DNA of 35,884 nucleotides from NCBI RefSeq assembly GCF_002154695.1, contig NZ_MTAV01000042.1, forward strand, positions 1 through 35,884, read 5' to 3'. The notes under the pieces are model-generated. The model was not told the origin of the DNA, searched no databases, and worked only from the letters and a program-made list of their open reading frames with translations. This document shows, one piece after another, positions 8,098-15,962 of this stretch. The stretch comes from Nostoc sp. T09 (GTDB lineage Bacteria; Cyanobacteriota; Cyanobacteriia; Cyanobacteriales; Nostocaceae). Every line of letters begins with the position of its first letter. Within the stretch, counting starts at the first letter, position 1. The translations under genes were made by a program, and so were the position numbers.

Positions 8098-8562
8098 TTA
8101 ATCAACATAATCTGTTGTAATTTCAGACTTTTCTGTATTATTTGAAGTAATGGGACGGTGACCATCGATGTCAAGGGTACCTGTAACCTCATAGTTGCTC
8201 TTAGCAATCGGACGTTGACCATCAATGTCGAGAGTATCCTGAATTTCTAAATCACTTGGGTCAATTGGTCGCAATCCGTCTATAGCTATCATTTCGTGAT
8301 CTTCAAAATCGCTCTTGGCAATCGGACGCTGACCATCGATGTCAATTGTTCGATCTGATTGAATATCGCTTTTAGCAATTGGACGTTGACCATCAATGTC
8401 GAGAGTACCCTGAATCTCTAAATCACTTGGGTCAACCGGACGCTGACCATCTATTTTAATGACGCGCGACATTTGCTTCGGTTCGTTAGATGATGTCAGA
8501 GAAACAATGTTCGCTTCAGTCGATTTTGTATTCTGTCCCGAATTATTTTCTGTGTTATCCAT
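8098..8562 (-). CDS. IDGQRPI hexa-repeat protein
   Basis: A 154-residue, hydrophilic, cysteine-free protein. Residues 1-35 are a low-complexity polar leader. Residues 37-150 hold six units of exactly 19 residues, each starting IDG-x-RP(I/V), at 37, 56, 75, 94, 113 and 132. Units 1 and 4 share DPSDLEIQ, and units 2 and 5 share IAKS, so a three-unit block was duplicated. No signal peptide or membrane segment. It diverges from an Asn-synthetase-like gene 161 bp away, and the shared region could hold both promoters. I have a faint, unverified memory of other cyanobacterial proteins with xRPI repeats. It could be a scaffold, or a substrate/precursor for the adjacent enzyme; neither is shown. Confidence 0.75.
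   Translation of the reverse strand: MDNTENNSGQNTKSTEANIVSLTSSNEPKQMSRVIKIDGQRPVDPSDLEIQGTLDIDGQRPIAKSDIQSDRTIDIDGQRPIAKSDFEDHEMIAIDGLRPIDPSDLEIQDTLDIDGQRPIAKSNYEVTGTLDIDGHRPITSNNTEKSEITTDYVD
8113..8454 (-). repeat. 57-bp coding tandem repeat, six units in two blocks of three
   Basis: The DNA of the IDGQRPI gene repeats every 57 bp, with a stronger 171-bp period. TAAATCACTTGGGTCAA occurs at both block starts (near 8247 and 8418), 171 bp apart. This shows recent duplication of a three-unit block. Confidence 0.75.
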
Positions 8563-8723
8563 TCTCTGTGCTTGTTCTTCCTGCTTGTGGCTATTTGTTG
8601 ACTAACTGATTAAGATACTTGGGTAAAGTCAGAAAATCTTCTGCCACAGCAGAGAATTTGCCTCTTACTTAAGAGCGATTTATTCGTTGACTGTGGCTGC
8701 CAAAATACAAGAATCAAAGTCCC

Positions 8724-10451
8724 ATGCGATTTAATTTTTTTCCACGTCATCAGCCTGCACTCTCAGCTATCGAGAGTACTCCTGGATGGGTTGTTGCATG
8801 GGGAAGATTGAATTCACTAACAGAAAATGTAGTATGGCGAGATGAACAGTTCGCCATTGTTTCTACATTTGATACAGAATTTGCACTTAGTCCTATACAG
8901 CGATTTGTGGTGGTTGGGGATGTTTGGTTAAGTAATCGGGTGGAGTTGCTGCGAAAATTAGCAGTCGATGCAAATAGCTTTTGCGGAAGTGATATTCAAC
9001 TGATTGCACAACTTTGGGAAAACTGGGGTTTGCAATGTCTGGATCTGTTGGTAGGAATGTTTGCGTTCGTGGTTTGGGATCGGGAGAAACAGGTATTATG
9101 GCTAGGACGCGATCGCATCGGTAGTCGTACTCTCTACTACACTACTACTGGTGCAGTGCGTTGGATTGCCCCGAAATTGCGATCGCTTACACCCTATCAT
9201 TCAGCAGATTTGGATTTGGTGGCGTTGCGAGATTATCTCTGTTGCGCCTTTGTACCCGGAGAACGAACGCTTTGGGAACAGGTGCGAGAAGTCCGTCCGG
9301 GAACTGCGATTAATTTTTCTTCTGCGGAAGTTCATGCTTATTGGGAACTGCAAGAACAGATTACAGGTGACGATCAGTCATTAGTATGGCATGGCGAACG
9401 TTTGCGTTCTTTGCTTAACCAAGTTGTGCAAGAATATCTCCCGCAGAATCAACCTGTTGGTGTTTTCCTCTCCGGTGGTTTAGATTCCAGCAGCATCACA
9501 GCCTTAGCCGCAAAGTTTCATCAAGCACCCGTGCATACCTACTCAATTCATTTTGGTTCCGAAACTCCGAATGAGTTAGAGTTTTCTAGCTTGGTTGCGA
9601 AACATTGCCAAACTCAACACCATATTCTGGAAATTACCTTCCGCGATATGTGGGAACGTCTACCAGAGACAATGACTTATTTAGACGATCCTATAGGCGA
9701 TCCCTTGACAGTGCCAAATCTGCTGCTAGGAAAAATGGCGCGAGAGAATGTGCAGGTTTTACTCAATGGTGAAGGCGGCGATCCTTGTTTTGGCGGCCCA
9801 AAAAATCAGCCAATGTTAATTAATAGTTTATATGGTGCCATTACTCATCAAGATTCATTGCAAGCATATTTAATTTCCTTTCAGAAATGTGCATTAGATT
9901 TACCACAACTTTTACAACCAGAAGTTTGGCAAGCAGTAGAAACAGCACCATCAGTATTTGCTGCTGATTTAAATTCTGATGTTAGCTACTTGAATCGGTT
10001 AATGGCACTAAATATTAAATTCAAAGGAGCCGATCAAATCCTCACTAAGGTCAATAATTTAACTCAAGCCGTAGGTTTACATGGGCGATCGCCACTTTTT
10101 GATCAGCGCGTTGTAGATTTGAGTATGCAAATTCCCCCGCAATATAAACTCTCTGGCGTAGAAGAAAAAGCCGTACTCAAACAAGCGGTTGCAGATATCT
10201 TACCAGATACAATTATTCATCGCCCTAAAAGTGGCATGATGGTGCCTGTGCAATTAGGATTTCGCAAATATTGGCAGCGAGCAGCCAGGAAATTATTGTT
10301 GAGTAAAAAAAGTGCGATCGCACCTTATATTAATCAATCAATACTGAGTAAATGGCTAAACTATGAGGGCGATATTTGGGGTCGTTATGGTGTTAAGTTG
10401 TGGTTGTTGGTAAGTTTAGAAATTTGGTTACAGGTGAATAAAAAATCATAG
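8724..10451 (+). CDS. Asparagine-synthetase-like protein lacking the glutaminase cysteine
   Basis: A 575-residue two-domain protein of the asparagine synthetase B superfamily. The N-terminal Ntn-hydrolase-like domain (about 1-200) includes LVGMFAFVVWDREKQVLWLGRDRIGSRTLYY in shortened form, but the protein starts MRFNFF. The Cys-2 nucleophile needed to release ammonia from glutamine is absent. The C-terminal synthetase domain has the PP-loop SGGLDSSS (about 250-257) and GEGGD (about 350-354), so ATP-dependent carboxylate activation looks intact. Such Cys-less members include beta-lactam synthetase and lasso-peptide cyclases, which use an amine of the substrate instead of ammonia. It is divergent from the IDGQRPI repeat gene. 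It is also related to the protein at 14156-15934 (compare GGPKNQPMLINSLYGA with AGWTNKPLIAASIYQAG). The product is unknown. Confidence 0.8.
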   Translation: MRFNFFPRHQPALSAIESTPGWVVAWGRLNSLTENVVWRDEQFAIVSTFDTEFALSPIQRFVVVGDVWLSNRVELLRKLAVDANSFCGSDIQLIAQLWENWGLQCLDLLVGMFAFVVWDREKQVLWLGRDRIGSRTLYYTTTGAVRWIAPKLRSLTPYHSADLDLVALRDYLCCAFVPGERTLWEQVREVRPGTAINFSSAEVHAYWELQEQITGDDQSLVWHGERLRSLLNQVVQEYLPQNQPVGVFLSGGLDSSSITALAAKFHQAPVHTYSIHFGSETPNELEFSSLVAKHCQTQHHILEITFRDMWERLPETMTYLDDPIGDPLTVPNLLLGKMARENVQVLLNGEGGDPCFGGPKNQPMLINSLYGAITHQDSLQAYLISFQKCALDLPQLLQPEVWQAVETAPSVFAADLNSDVSYLNRLMALNIKFKGADQILTKVNNLTQAVGLHGRSPLFDQRVVDLSMQIPPQYKLSGVEEKAVLKQAVADILPDTIIHRPKSGMMVPVQLGFRKYWQRAARKLLLSKKSAIAPYINQSILSKWLNYEGDIWGRYGVKLWLLVSLEIWLQVNKKS

Positions 10452-10615
10452 CTTTGCTGATAAAATCTGCTGATGATTGCAACCTATATGATGCTATTGA
10501 TAATAGAATTTACTGTTAATTTCACTATAGCTTCTTCTTTTTAAACATTTGATGAAATATAGTAATTCAATAATTTAAGCGAGAAAATTTTTGATATGTT
10601 ATAAAAAAATAAAAA

Positions 10616-10987
10616 ATGTTTACTTCTATTGTTTTACTGTTTATATTAGCACTGATTATTCCCTTTTTTATTGCTCAGATGATGCCCACCGTGAAGTGGC
10701 TAATTATTTATACTATTTCTTTTGGAACGTTAGCTCTTCTTCAGCATTATAAGCACTTAACAACGCCATCCGAGCAAAGAGGAAATGGTTTTGCCTACTT
10801 GTTAGGAGTAGGTTTGATTCGTTTTATTTATACATCAGGAGTTGTGGGAATAATCAACAGAGCTATAATATTAAACTATACGTCAAGAGGATATAGAATC
10901 AATATATGGTTCATAGTTTATATAATTACCCTTGATGTTATGCTTATTTATATTGCATTCTTGATGTGGCAGAGCGAACGCATCTAA
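10616..10987 (+). CDS. Small integral membrane protein
   Basis: A 123-residue, very hydrophobic protein with about four predicted transmembrane helices: near residues 2-20, 25-42, 60-84 and 97-117. The basic segment NYTSRGYRIN lies before the last helix. No family recognised. The preceding 164 bp are AT-rich with no strong ribosome-binding site. It stands alone downstream of the Asn-synthetase-like gene, and I see no functional link beyond position. Confidence 0.5.
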   Translation: MFTSIVLLFILALIIPFFIAQMMPTVKWLIIYTISFGTLALLQHYKHLTTPSEQRGNGFAYLLGVGLIRFIYTSGVVGIINRAIILNYTSRGYRINIWFIVYIITLDVMLIYIAFLMWQSERI

Positions 10988-11126
10988 ATATTGACGAGCC
11001 TGAGTACCAGTGGAATTGACTAAGATCCTAATAATATTAGACTTTCACGAAATTAAATATTCACTTGTATCGACAAAGCCGCCCTTGGTTAAAAAAATTA
11101 GTGGGGATGTGTTGATAGCAGGCAGT

Positions 11127-11378
11127 TCAGCCACGGTTTAACTCGCGCTGCAAATCATCAAGGTCAACAGCAAAGACATCTACTTGTTCGCGGGCGAGGA
11201 TGGCTAGAAAGTCTCGGCGGTTTAACCCAGCAACATTGGCTGCTTTCTCCATTGAGATTTCCTGCTTCTGATACCAATAGATAGCAGCAGCCAGGCGCAT
11301 ATCGCGCACAAATTCCTCTGGAGTTAGGCGACGGGCGCTAAAAACTTCTTCTGGCAGATTAATTGTGACTAACGACAT
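11127..11378 (-). CDS. UPF0175 family protein, orphan antitoxin-like
   Basis: An 83-residue protein with the UPF0175 layout: a start of ITINLPEEVF type (here VTINLPEEVF), a helical EEFVRDMRLAAAIYWYQKQEISMEKAANVAGLNRRDFLAIL core that resembles a helix-turn-helix, and an acidic end. UPF0175 genes in cyanobacteria are often paired with a downstream PIN-domain toxin. Here no ORF follows before 10987, so it looks like an orphan. It may still be a small DNA-binding regulator. Confidence 0.75.
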   Translation of the reverse strand: MSLVTINLPEEVFSARRLTPEEFVRDMRLAAAIYWYQKQEISMEKAANVAGLNRRDFLAILAREQVDVFAVDLDDLQRELNRG

Positions 11379-11569
11379 AAATTATGTCCTAAATGGTTAA
11401 GGCTCTTGAAGCTGCATTAATTAATGATATCAAGCATTGCTGGAGATAATTATTTAATCGAGGAATTTTACCTTTTTAACAGGCTCCGCAGAGGAAGATA
11501 TTTCTGTGCTGAGGTTTCCTCCGTTAACGAAAAAAACGCACCTTACTAGCGAATGATTTTTGACTCTTG

Positions 11570-12871
11570 TCAACCAAAACTTTCGACTAAATAAATATCA
11601 TTGCCTGTATCGCCTACTAAAATTAAGCTACTATCATCAATTGCTAAATTTTGACTACCAGCAATACCACTTTGCAACACTTTAATGATTCTTTGGGGTG
11701 TGAGAGATTCCAACTCTACAAATTTTCCCGAATCCAACCATGCTAATTCTTCAGCAGTTAAATTCTGACGAACTTCCCCAAATAAATCTTTAGCTGCTTG
11801 TGCTGAATCTGGAGAGGCTTGGATGAACATTCCCTGCTTAGTGGCTAAAACTTGACGCGGTAATATACCTATATCGATAATCGTCACATTGCTATTGAAA
11901 AACCATTTAGGACTGGTGCGGAGTTGATGAACTAAACTAATTCCTTTGGGACTACAATCATGCAGTGCATATACTTTTAATTCTGGATTACGGCGCAGCA
12001 TTTCCATTGTCGTGTCAAAGATACTTTGGGGATATCCAGTGACGCTGAGAATTGCACAGTTATTTTCAAAGTGAAAGTTATTAGCAATTAATTGTTGAGC
12101 AATCGCAGTGCGATCGCAAACCACTAATCTGTCAAAACTGTAAGCAGTAACATCAGGATTAACTGTAACAGAGGCATTTTCTTCACGCGCAGCAGGTAGG
12201 GCTTTGAGAATTGAACCATTAATTCGTTGCCAACGATTTAGCCAATCTTGAAATTGAGATTGAGTAAGTAAAAACTCTTGAGCTACTCCAATATTTTTTA
12301 GCTGTATAGTTCCTAAGTATAGTGACAACATCCCAGCGATAACTGCAATTACAAATACAATGAATGAATTTAGGATAGATATACTGATAAACATTCCTCC
12401 AAGTAGAATTATCACTCCTATTAGTTGCAATATCCTGGCACTTGTTCTTCTAGCCTTACTGTTTATTTTAGGAGATTTAGTATTTTTGTATAAAGAAATA
12501 ACCAAAACTAACAAATATATGCATAGTACGATTAAAAAAGAGTTTTTCCCCAATACGCCTGAAAGGAAACCGCCGAAAAAAAGTGTTGTCCAAACACCAA
12601 AGAAAAGATATATGCAACCAAATCCAGCTATTGGAAATGAATTGCGTCTCAAGCGATTATCTAATAAATATAAAAGTTGTTTGTGTGTAAAAAATAAAGT
12701 GTTATTAGCAGAAATATCAGCGATAGCTTTGGCAAACATGGGGTCAGTAATTTTTACATTGCCCATTGTGGTTGGTTCAAATACAAACGGATGATTGCAT
12801 TGCATACACCGACCATTCTTAGCTGTTCTATCTTTTAGTTTATTGTCAGTTCCGCAGTTAATACATTTCAT
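11570..12871 (-). CDS. Zinc-ribbon membrane protein with a possible Toprim-like C-terminus
   Basis: A 433-residue protein. Residues 1-30 form a zinc ribbon (CINCG and CMQC pairs). Four transmembrane helices follow at about 80-185 (for example FGCIYLFFGVWTTLFFGG and LQLIGVIILLGGMFIS). The ~250-residue C-terminal part is soluble. It contains an alternating beta/alpha stretch with VVCDRTAIAQQL, CAILSVTGYPQSIF and VYALHDCSPKGISLV, which loosely resembles a Toprim fold (acidic-x-acidic-x-x-G), although the second Asp is Ser. This last point is weak inference. I do not know a named family. Its start follows a 91-bp gap from the decarboxylase-like gene's stop side, and it may be transcribed downstream of that gene pair. 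Confidence 0.55.
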   Translation of the reverse strand: MKCINCGTDNKLKDRTAKNGRCMQCNHPFVFEPTTMGNVKITDPMFAKAIADISANNTLFFTHKQLLYLLDNRLRRNSFPIAGFGCIYLFFGVWTTLFFGGFLSGVLGKNSFLIVLCIYLLVLVISLYKNTKSPKINSKARRTSARILQLIGVIILLGGMFISISILNSFIVFVIAVIAGMLSLYLGTIQLKNIGVAQEFLLTQSQFQDWLNRWQRINGSILKALPAAREENASVTVNPDVTAYSFDRLVVCDRTAIAQQLIANNFHFENNCAILSVTGYPQSIFDTTMEMLRRNPELKVYALHDCSPKGISLVHQLRTSPKWFFNSNVTIIDIGILPRQVLATKQGMFIQASPDSAQAAKDLFGEVRQNLTAEELAWLDSGKFVELESLTPQRIIKVLQSGIAGSQNLAIDDSSLILVGDTGNDIYLVESFG

Positions 12872-12919
12872 AATATTTCTATTTTAGGTATAAGATTTTT
12901 CGTTAAGGTTGTCATTGAT

Positions 12920-12936
12920 CATTGGTCATTGGTCAT
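12920..12936. repeat. TGACCAA-type iterated repeat
   Basis: CATTGGTCATTGGTCAT is the inverted form of the motif at 217-235. It sits in the 91-bp gap between two minus-strand genes. Confidence 0.5.
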
Positions 12937-12962
12937 TTGTTATTGGACTGTTGACTTTTGAC

Positions 12963-14192
12963 TCATTCCTCAATTACCTGATTTGCTAATAAAACACTAT
13001 AGTCTTCCCGATGACGAATTAGACGGTGTTTATGGTTTTCTAATAAAATTTCCGCTGGTTTAGGACGATGTAAAAAGTGAGAAGACATCGCATAACCATA
13101 AGCACCTACATCTAAAATGGCGATGATATCACCAATTTCTAAGGCTGGAAGTTGGCAGTTTTTACCTAAATAATCTCTGGAGTAAGTTGTGTTACCACAA
13201 ACATCAGTTGGATAAATTTGGGTATTGTCTGCTTTTTTCCATGTGACAATTTCTCGATAGCCACCATGTACAGAAGCAACCGAGAGATTAGCAACAGTGG
13301 TATCAACTCCCACAATTTGTTTTTCTGCTTGCCATTTTACAGATACAACTTGCGCTAACAAAGTAGCACAACCAGCGATCGCAGCTCGTCCCGGTTCAAT
13401 CACCAAATCAATTTCCCGTCCCAAAGCCGTAATTCTCTCACTTAAGTTTGCGCCAAACTCTTCCCAATCAAAGGCTACTTTACCGTGATGATAAGGATAG
13501 CCAAAGCCACCGCCAAAATCCAAATATTCCCAATCTGGTAACTTTTGCGCCGTCGCCAGCACAGTATCAATTACCTCGGTAAAAGCTTGTGTCGCATTAG
13601 TTCCAGTCCCCCGATAGAAGTGCAACCCCCTAAGCTTCAATCCTGCTTGCTGAGTAATGGCCACCGCTGCGGAAAATTCCTCCGGACGCACACCAATTCG
13701 ACTATCTCCAGTAAGTTCAGGTAAATTAAGCCTCAACCCCAACTTAATCTCTCCCTCTCTGCGCCTCTGCGACTCTGCGTGAAAAAAAACCTCACATAAC
13801 AACTCCAGCTGATTAACACTATCAAGATTGAGAGTAGTAACTCCCCAATCCAAAACTTGAACCATCTCATCTCGATTTAAATTACTGCCACTGTAAACAA
13901 TATCACCAGGGCCAAAACCCGCTTGCAACCCCAGATAAATATCTCCTGGTGTATTGGCGTGGAGTCCCCAGCCAGCAGCGCGAAAAATTTTGAGTAACGC
14001 AATATTCCCATTAGTAACGCTAGCAAAATGAAATTGCGTGCGGGGATAGCTGATAGCTTGAGTAATCCGCTTAATAGTTTGACGTAAGCGATCGCCATCA
14101 TACACATAAAGCGGAGAACCGTAGATCTTCAGTAACTCCTGCGCCCATTCTAAGGTTAAGCTTGCCATTGCTTGTATTTTCTCCATAACCAA
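12963..14192 (-). CDS. Diaminopimelate/ornithine-decarboxylase-like protein lacking the PLP lysine
   Basis: A 409-residue protein with the fold-type III (alanine-racemase-like barrel plus beta domain) plan of LysA-type decarboxylases. Visible landmarks are the barrel strands GLHFYRGTG (about 190), DFGGGFGYPYHHG (about 224), EPGR (about 266, phosphate binding), a CGNTTYSRD segment (about 330) and GAYGYAMSS (about 362), whose Tyr normally contacts PLP. The segment that should read YAVKAN, with the Schiff-base Lys, reads FASVTN (residues 56-61): Lys is Val. Canonical decarboxylation is therefore doubtful. About 15 residues (135-149) come from an interspersed repeat. The start may be ATG 14192 or the internal Met at 14168; either overlaps the end of the Asn-synthetase-like gene, so the two are coupled. 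Confidence 0.8.
   Translation of the reverse strand: MVMEKIQAMASLTLEWAQELLKIYGSPLYVYDGDRLRQTIKRITQAISYPRTQFHFASVTNGNIALLKIFRAAGWGLHANTPGDIYLGLQAGFGPGDIVYSGSNLNRDEMVQVLDWGVTTLNLDSVNQLELLCEVFFHAESQRRREGEIKLGLRLNLPELTGDSRIGVRPEEFSAAVAITQQAGLKLRGLHFYRGTGTNATQAFTEVIDTVLATAQKLPDWEYLDFGGGFGYPYHHGKVAFDWEEFGANLSERITALGREIDLVIEPGRAAIAGCATLLAQVVSVKWQAEKQIVGVDTTVANLSVASVHGGYREIVTWKKADNTQIYPTDVCGNTTYSRDYLGKNCQLPALEIGDIIAILDVGAYGYAMSSHFLHRPKPAEILLENHKHRLIRHREDYSVLLANQVIEE
13752..13785. repeat. CGCAGAG-type interspersed repeat inserted in frame
   Basis: On the minus strand this reads CACGCAGAGTCGCAGAGG followed by CGCAGAGAGGG. This run is widely dispersed in Nostoc-like genomes, usually between genes. Here it lies inside the decarboxylase-like gene and encodes HAESQRRREGE without breaking the frame. 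Confidence 0.75.
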
Positions 14193-15934
14193 CTAGGTAT
14201 CCAAAACGGATGATTCCAAGAATGTTTACCTAGTTCTTCACCTAGAACCTGCGATCGCCAAAGTTGCCACATAATTAATAACCAAAGACTCTCACCAATG
14301 CGGCGACCTTGAATAGCCCCTCCCAGTTCGCCTGTAACAATTTGTGTAGCTATTTGGGAAGTAAAGCGGTTTTCAGCACTGAGTATACCTGGATTTAGCC
14401 AGATACCTATATCATGCCAAAACTCATTGAAACACCAGGAGGTTAAGGGAACACCCATACCACGCTTTTGTCGCCAAACAATTTCCGGTGGTAGCCAATT
14501 TTCTACAGCCCGTTTGAGGATATATTTCTCACAAGCACCTTGTAAACAAAGTTCACCAGATAAGCTAAATGTCCACTCTGCTAAAGGTAGATCGCAAAAA
14601 GGCGATCGCACCCACAACCCATGTGCAAACCCCAAAGCAGTAGCACGGGGGTGGATATTTTGTGCCCCTTTTAGCATCAAGCTAGCGCGGCGCAGGCGAT
14701 GTAGCAAGGAAGGACAGCAAGTTGCATCCAGCGCCTCTAAAATCCAATCTTGGGGCTGTAAATTCTTTATCTGTGCGTAAATATCTGGCTGATAAATTTG
14801 CGATTCATATCCCCAAAGGCGGTGAAATGTGCGGAGATATTGCAATATAAAACTTTCCCCCGCTTGATAAATACTCGCTGCAATTAAAGGCTTATTCGTC
14901 CACCCAGCAAATAATTGATCTCCACCTTCACCATTAAAAATTACACGAGTTTCTTGACTAGCCCTTTGCACCAGGAGATATAAAGGAACAGTCACCCCAT
15001 CACCAAAAGGTAAATCCAGCGCTTGCACAGTAGAAATTAAAGCATTCTTAACTTCACGTGGAGTCGCCGCCACTTTCACCAAAGGAATTTTGAGAAACTG
15101 CGCCACCTGTTCTGCATAAGGGAATTCCGGAATCCCAGCACCACCAAAATCGAGAGTATAGGCGCGGACTTTTACCCCAGCTTGCACCAACAGCGCCGCC
15201 ACAATTGAAGAATCTAAGCCACCAGAGAGAAACACCCCTACAGGTTCATCTTTTAAATCAGCAATTTGCTGCTGAATCGATGCTTTCAGGAGAGTTTGCA
15301 GTTGAGTAACGGCTGTAGCTTCGTCTTTAATTTGTTCAGCCTGTTCGCGCCATGAGTATATACTTCGAGATTGCGGCTGACAGAGTTTACCTAATTCGCA
15401 ATTACCCTGCCAAATCAACTCAGTTCCCGCCGGGACTGCAAACACATCATTAACAGGTGTTAAAGGAGTAGGGACGTAGGAAAAACAAGTATAACCATAT
15501 AAGCCAGGAATGCTAACATCTCGCTGTTGCAGAATTGGTAAAAGCAGTTGCAGCAGGGATGCAAACCAAATCACCTCTCCTTGCTGAGTCCAATATAAAG
15601 GCATCCTGCCAAAAGCTTCTCTCGCCAAAATCAGGCAGTTATTTTCTTCTATACTTACCCAAGCATCTGGTGTCTTGGATAATCCCGATGCGGAAATAGC
15701 AGCAATTGTATTTTGCTGTGGCGGGGAATTTCTATCTATTCCGATGTGAACAACATTCCAAATCGGTTGATTCTCTGTTTGAGAGAACTGCTGTGTAGAC
15801 AGTGGAGAAGTTGCAGACAAATTAGTTAACAACGCCGTCAATTCACGTTGAGAACCGTAACCCCAGTATCCAATAAAAGCTGATTGGTGATTGGGGGAGA
15901 GGGACAAGGAGGACAAGGGAGACAAGGAGAACAA
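14156..15934 (-). CDS. Second asparagine-synthetase-like protein lacking the glutaminase cysteine
   Basis: A 592-residue paralogue of the protein at 8724-10451. The N-terminal Ntn-type domain (about 18-210) begins SAFIGYWGYG where family members read CGIVGYWG; the nucleophile is lost. The synthetase domain keeps SGGLDSS (about 236-242) and GEGGD (about 336-340), so the ATP-pyrophosphatase chemistry should be possible. There is no ATG before the conserved region. The frame opens at TTG codons lying in GGACAAGG-type repeat DNA, so the start (15934 or a TTG a few codons later) is uncertain and the original one may have been lost. Its end overlaps the decarboxylase-like gene by 13-37 bp, indicating joint action. 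A substrate cannot be named. Confidence 0.8.
   Translation of the reverse strand: MFSLSPLSSLSLSPNHQSAFIGYWGYGSQRELTALLTNLSATSPLSTQQFSQTENQPIWNVVHIGIDRNSPPQQNTIAAISASGLSKTPDAWVSIEENNCLILAREAFGRMPLYWTQQGEVIWFASLLQLLLPILQQRDVSIPGLYGYTCFSYVPTPLTPVNDVFAVPAGTELIWQGNCELGKLCQPQSRSIYSWREQAEQIKDEATAVTQLQTLLKASIQQQIADLKDEPVGVFLSGGLDSSIVAALLVQAGVKVRAYTLDFGGAGIPEFPYAEQVAQFLKIPLVKVAATPREVKNALISTVQALDLPFGDGVTVPLYLLVQRASQETRVIFNGEGGDQLFAGWTNKPLIAASIYQAGESFILQYLRTFHRLWGYESQIYQPDIYAQIKNLQPQDWILEALDATCCPSLLHRLRRASLMLKGAQNIHPRATALGFAHGLWVRSPFCDLPLAEWTFSLSGELCLQGACEKYILKRAVENWLPPEIVWRQKRGMGVPLTSWCFNEFWHDIGIWLNPGILSAENRFTSQIATQIVTGELGGAIQGRRIGESLWLLIMWQLWRSQVLGEELGKHSWNHPFWIPSWLWRKYKQWQA
15894..15930. repeat. GGACAAGG minisatellite at the 5' end of a gene
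   Basis: This is an imperfect run of GGGACAAGGAGGACAAGGG followed by AGACAAGGAG, a simple repeat common between genes in Nostoc-type genomes. On the minus strand it encodes the first ~14 residues (FSLSPLSSLSLSP) of the Asn-synthetase-like protein. Confidence 0.65.
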
Positions 15935-15962
15935 ATTGCGTTGTGAATTTATGATATCTTTT

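Noticed and set aside
8113-8454. Regular repeat considered as a CRISPR array
   Set aside because: Units are contiguous 57-bp in-frame coding repeats without spacers and no cas gene is present.
12360-12794. 144-residue plus-strand ORF
   Set aside because: It is antisense to the well-formed 433-residue zinc-ribbon membrane protein and has no domain or ribosome-binding site.
8098-15934. Classical lasso-peptide gene cluster
   Set aside because: Asn-synthetase-like enzymes are present, but there is no PqqD-like/transglutaminase-type B protein and no typical lasso precursor or ABC exporter.
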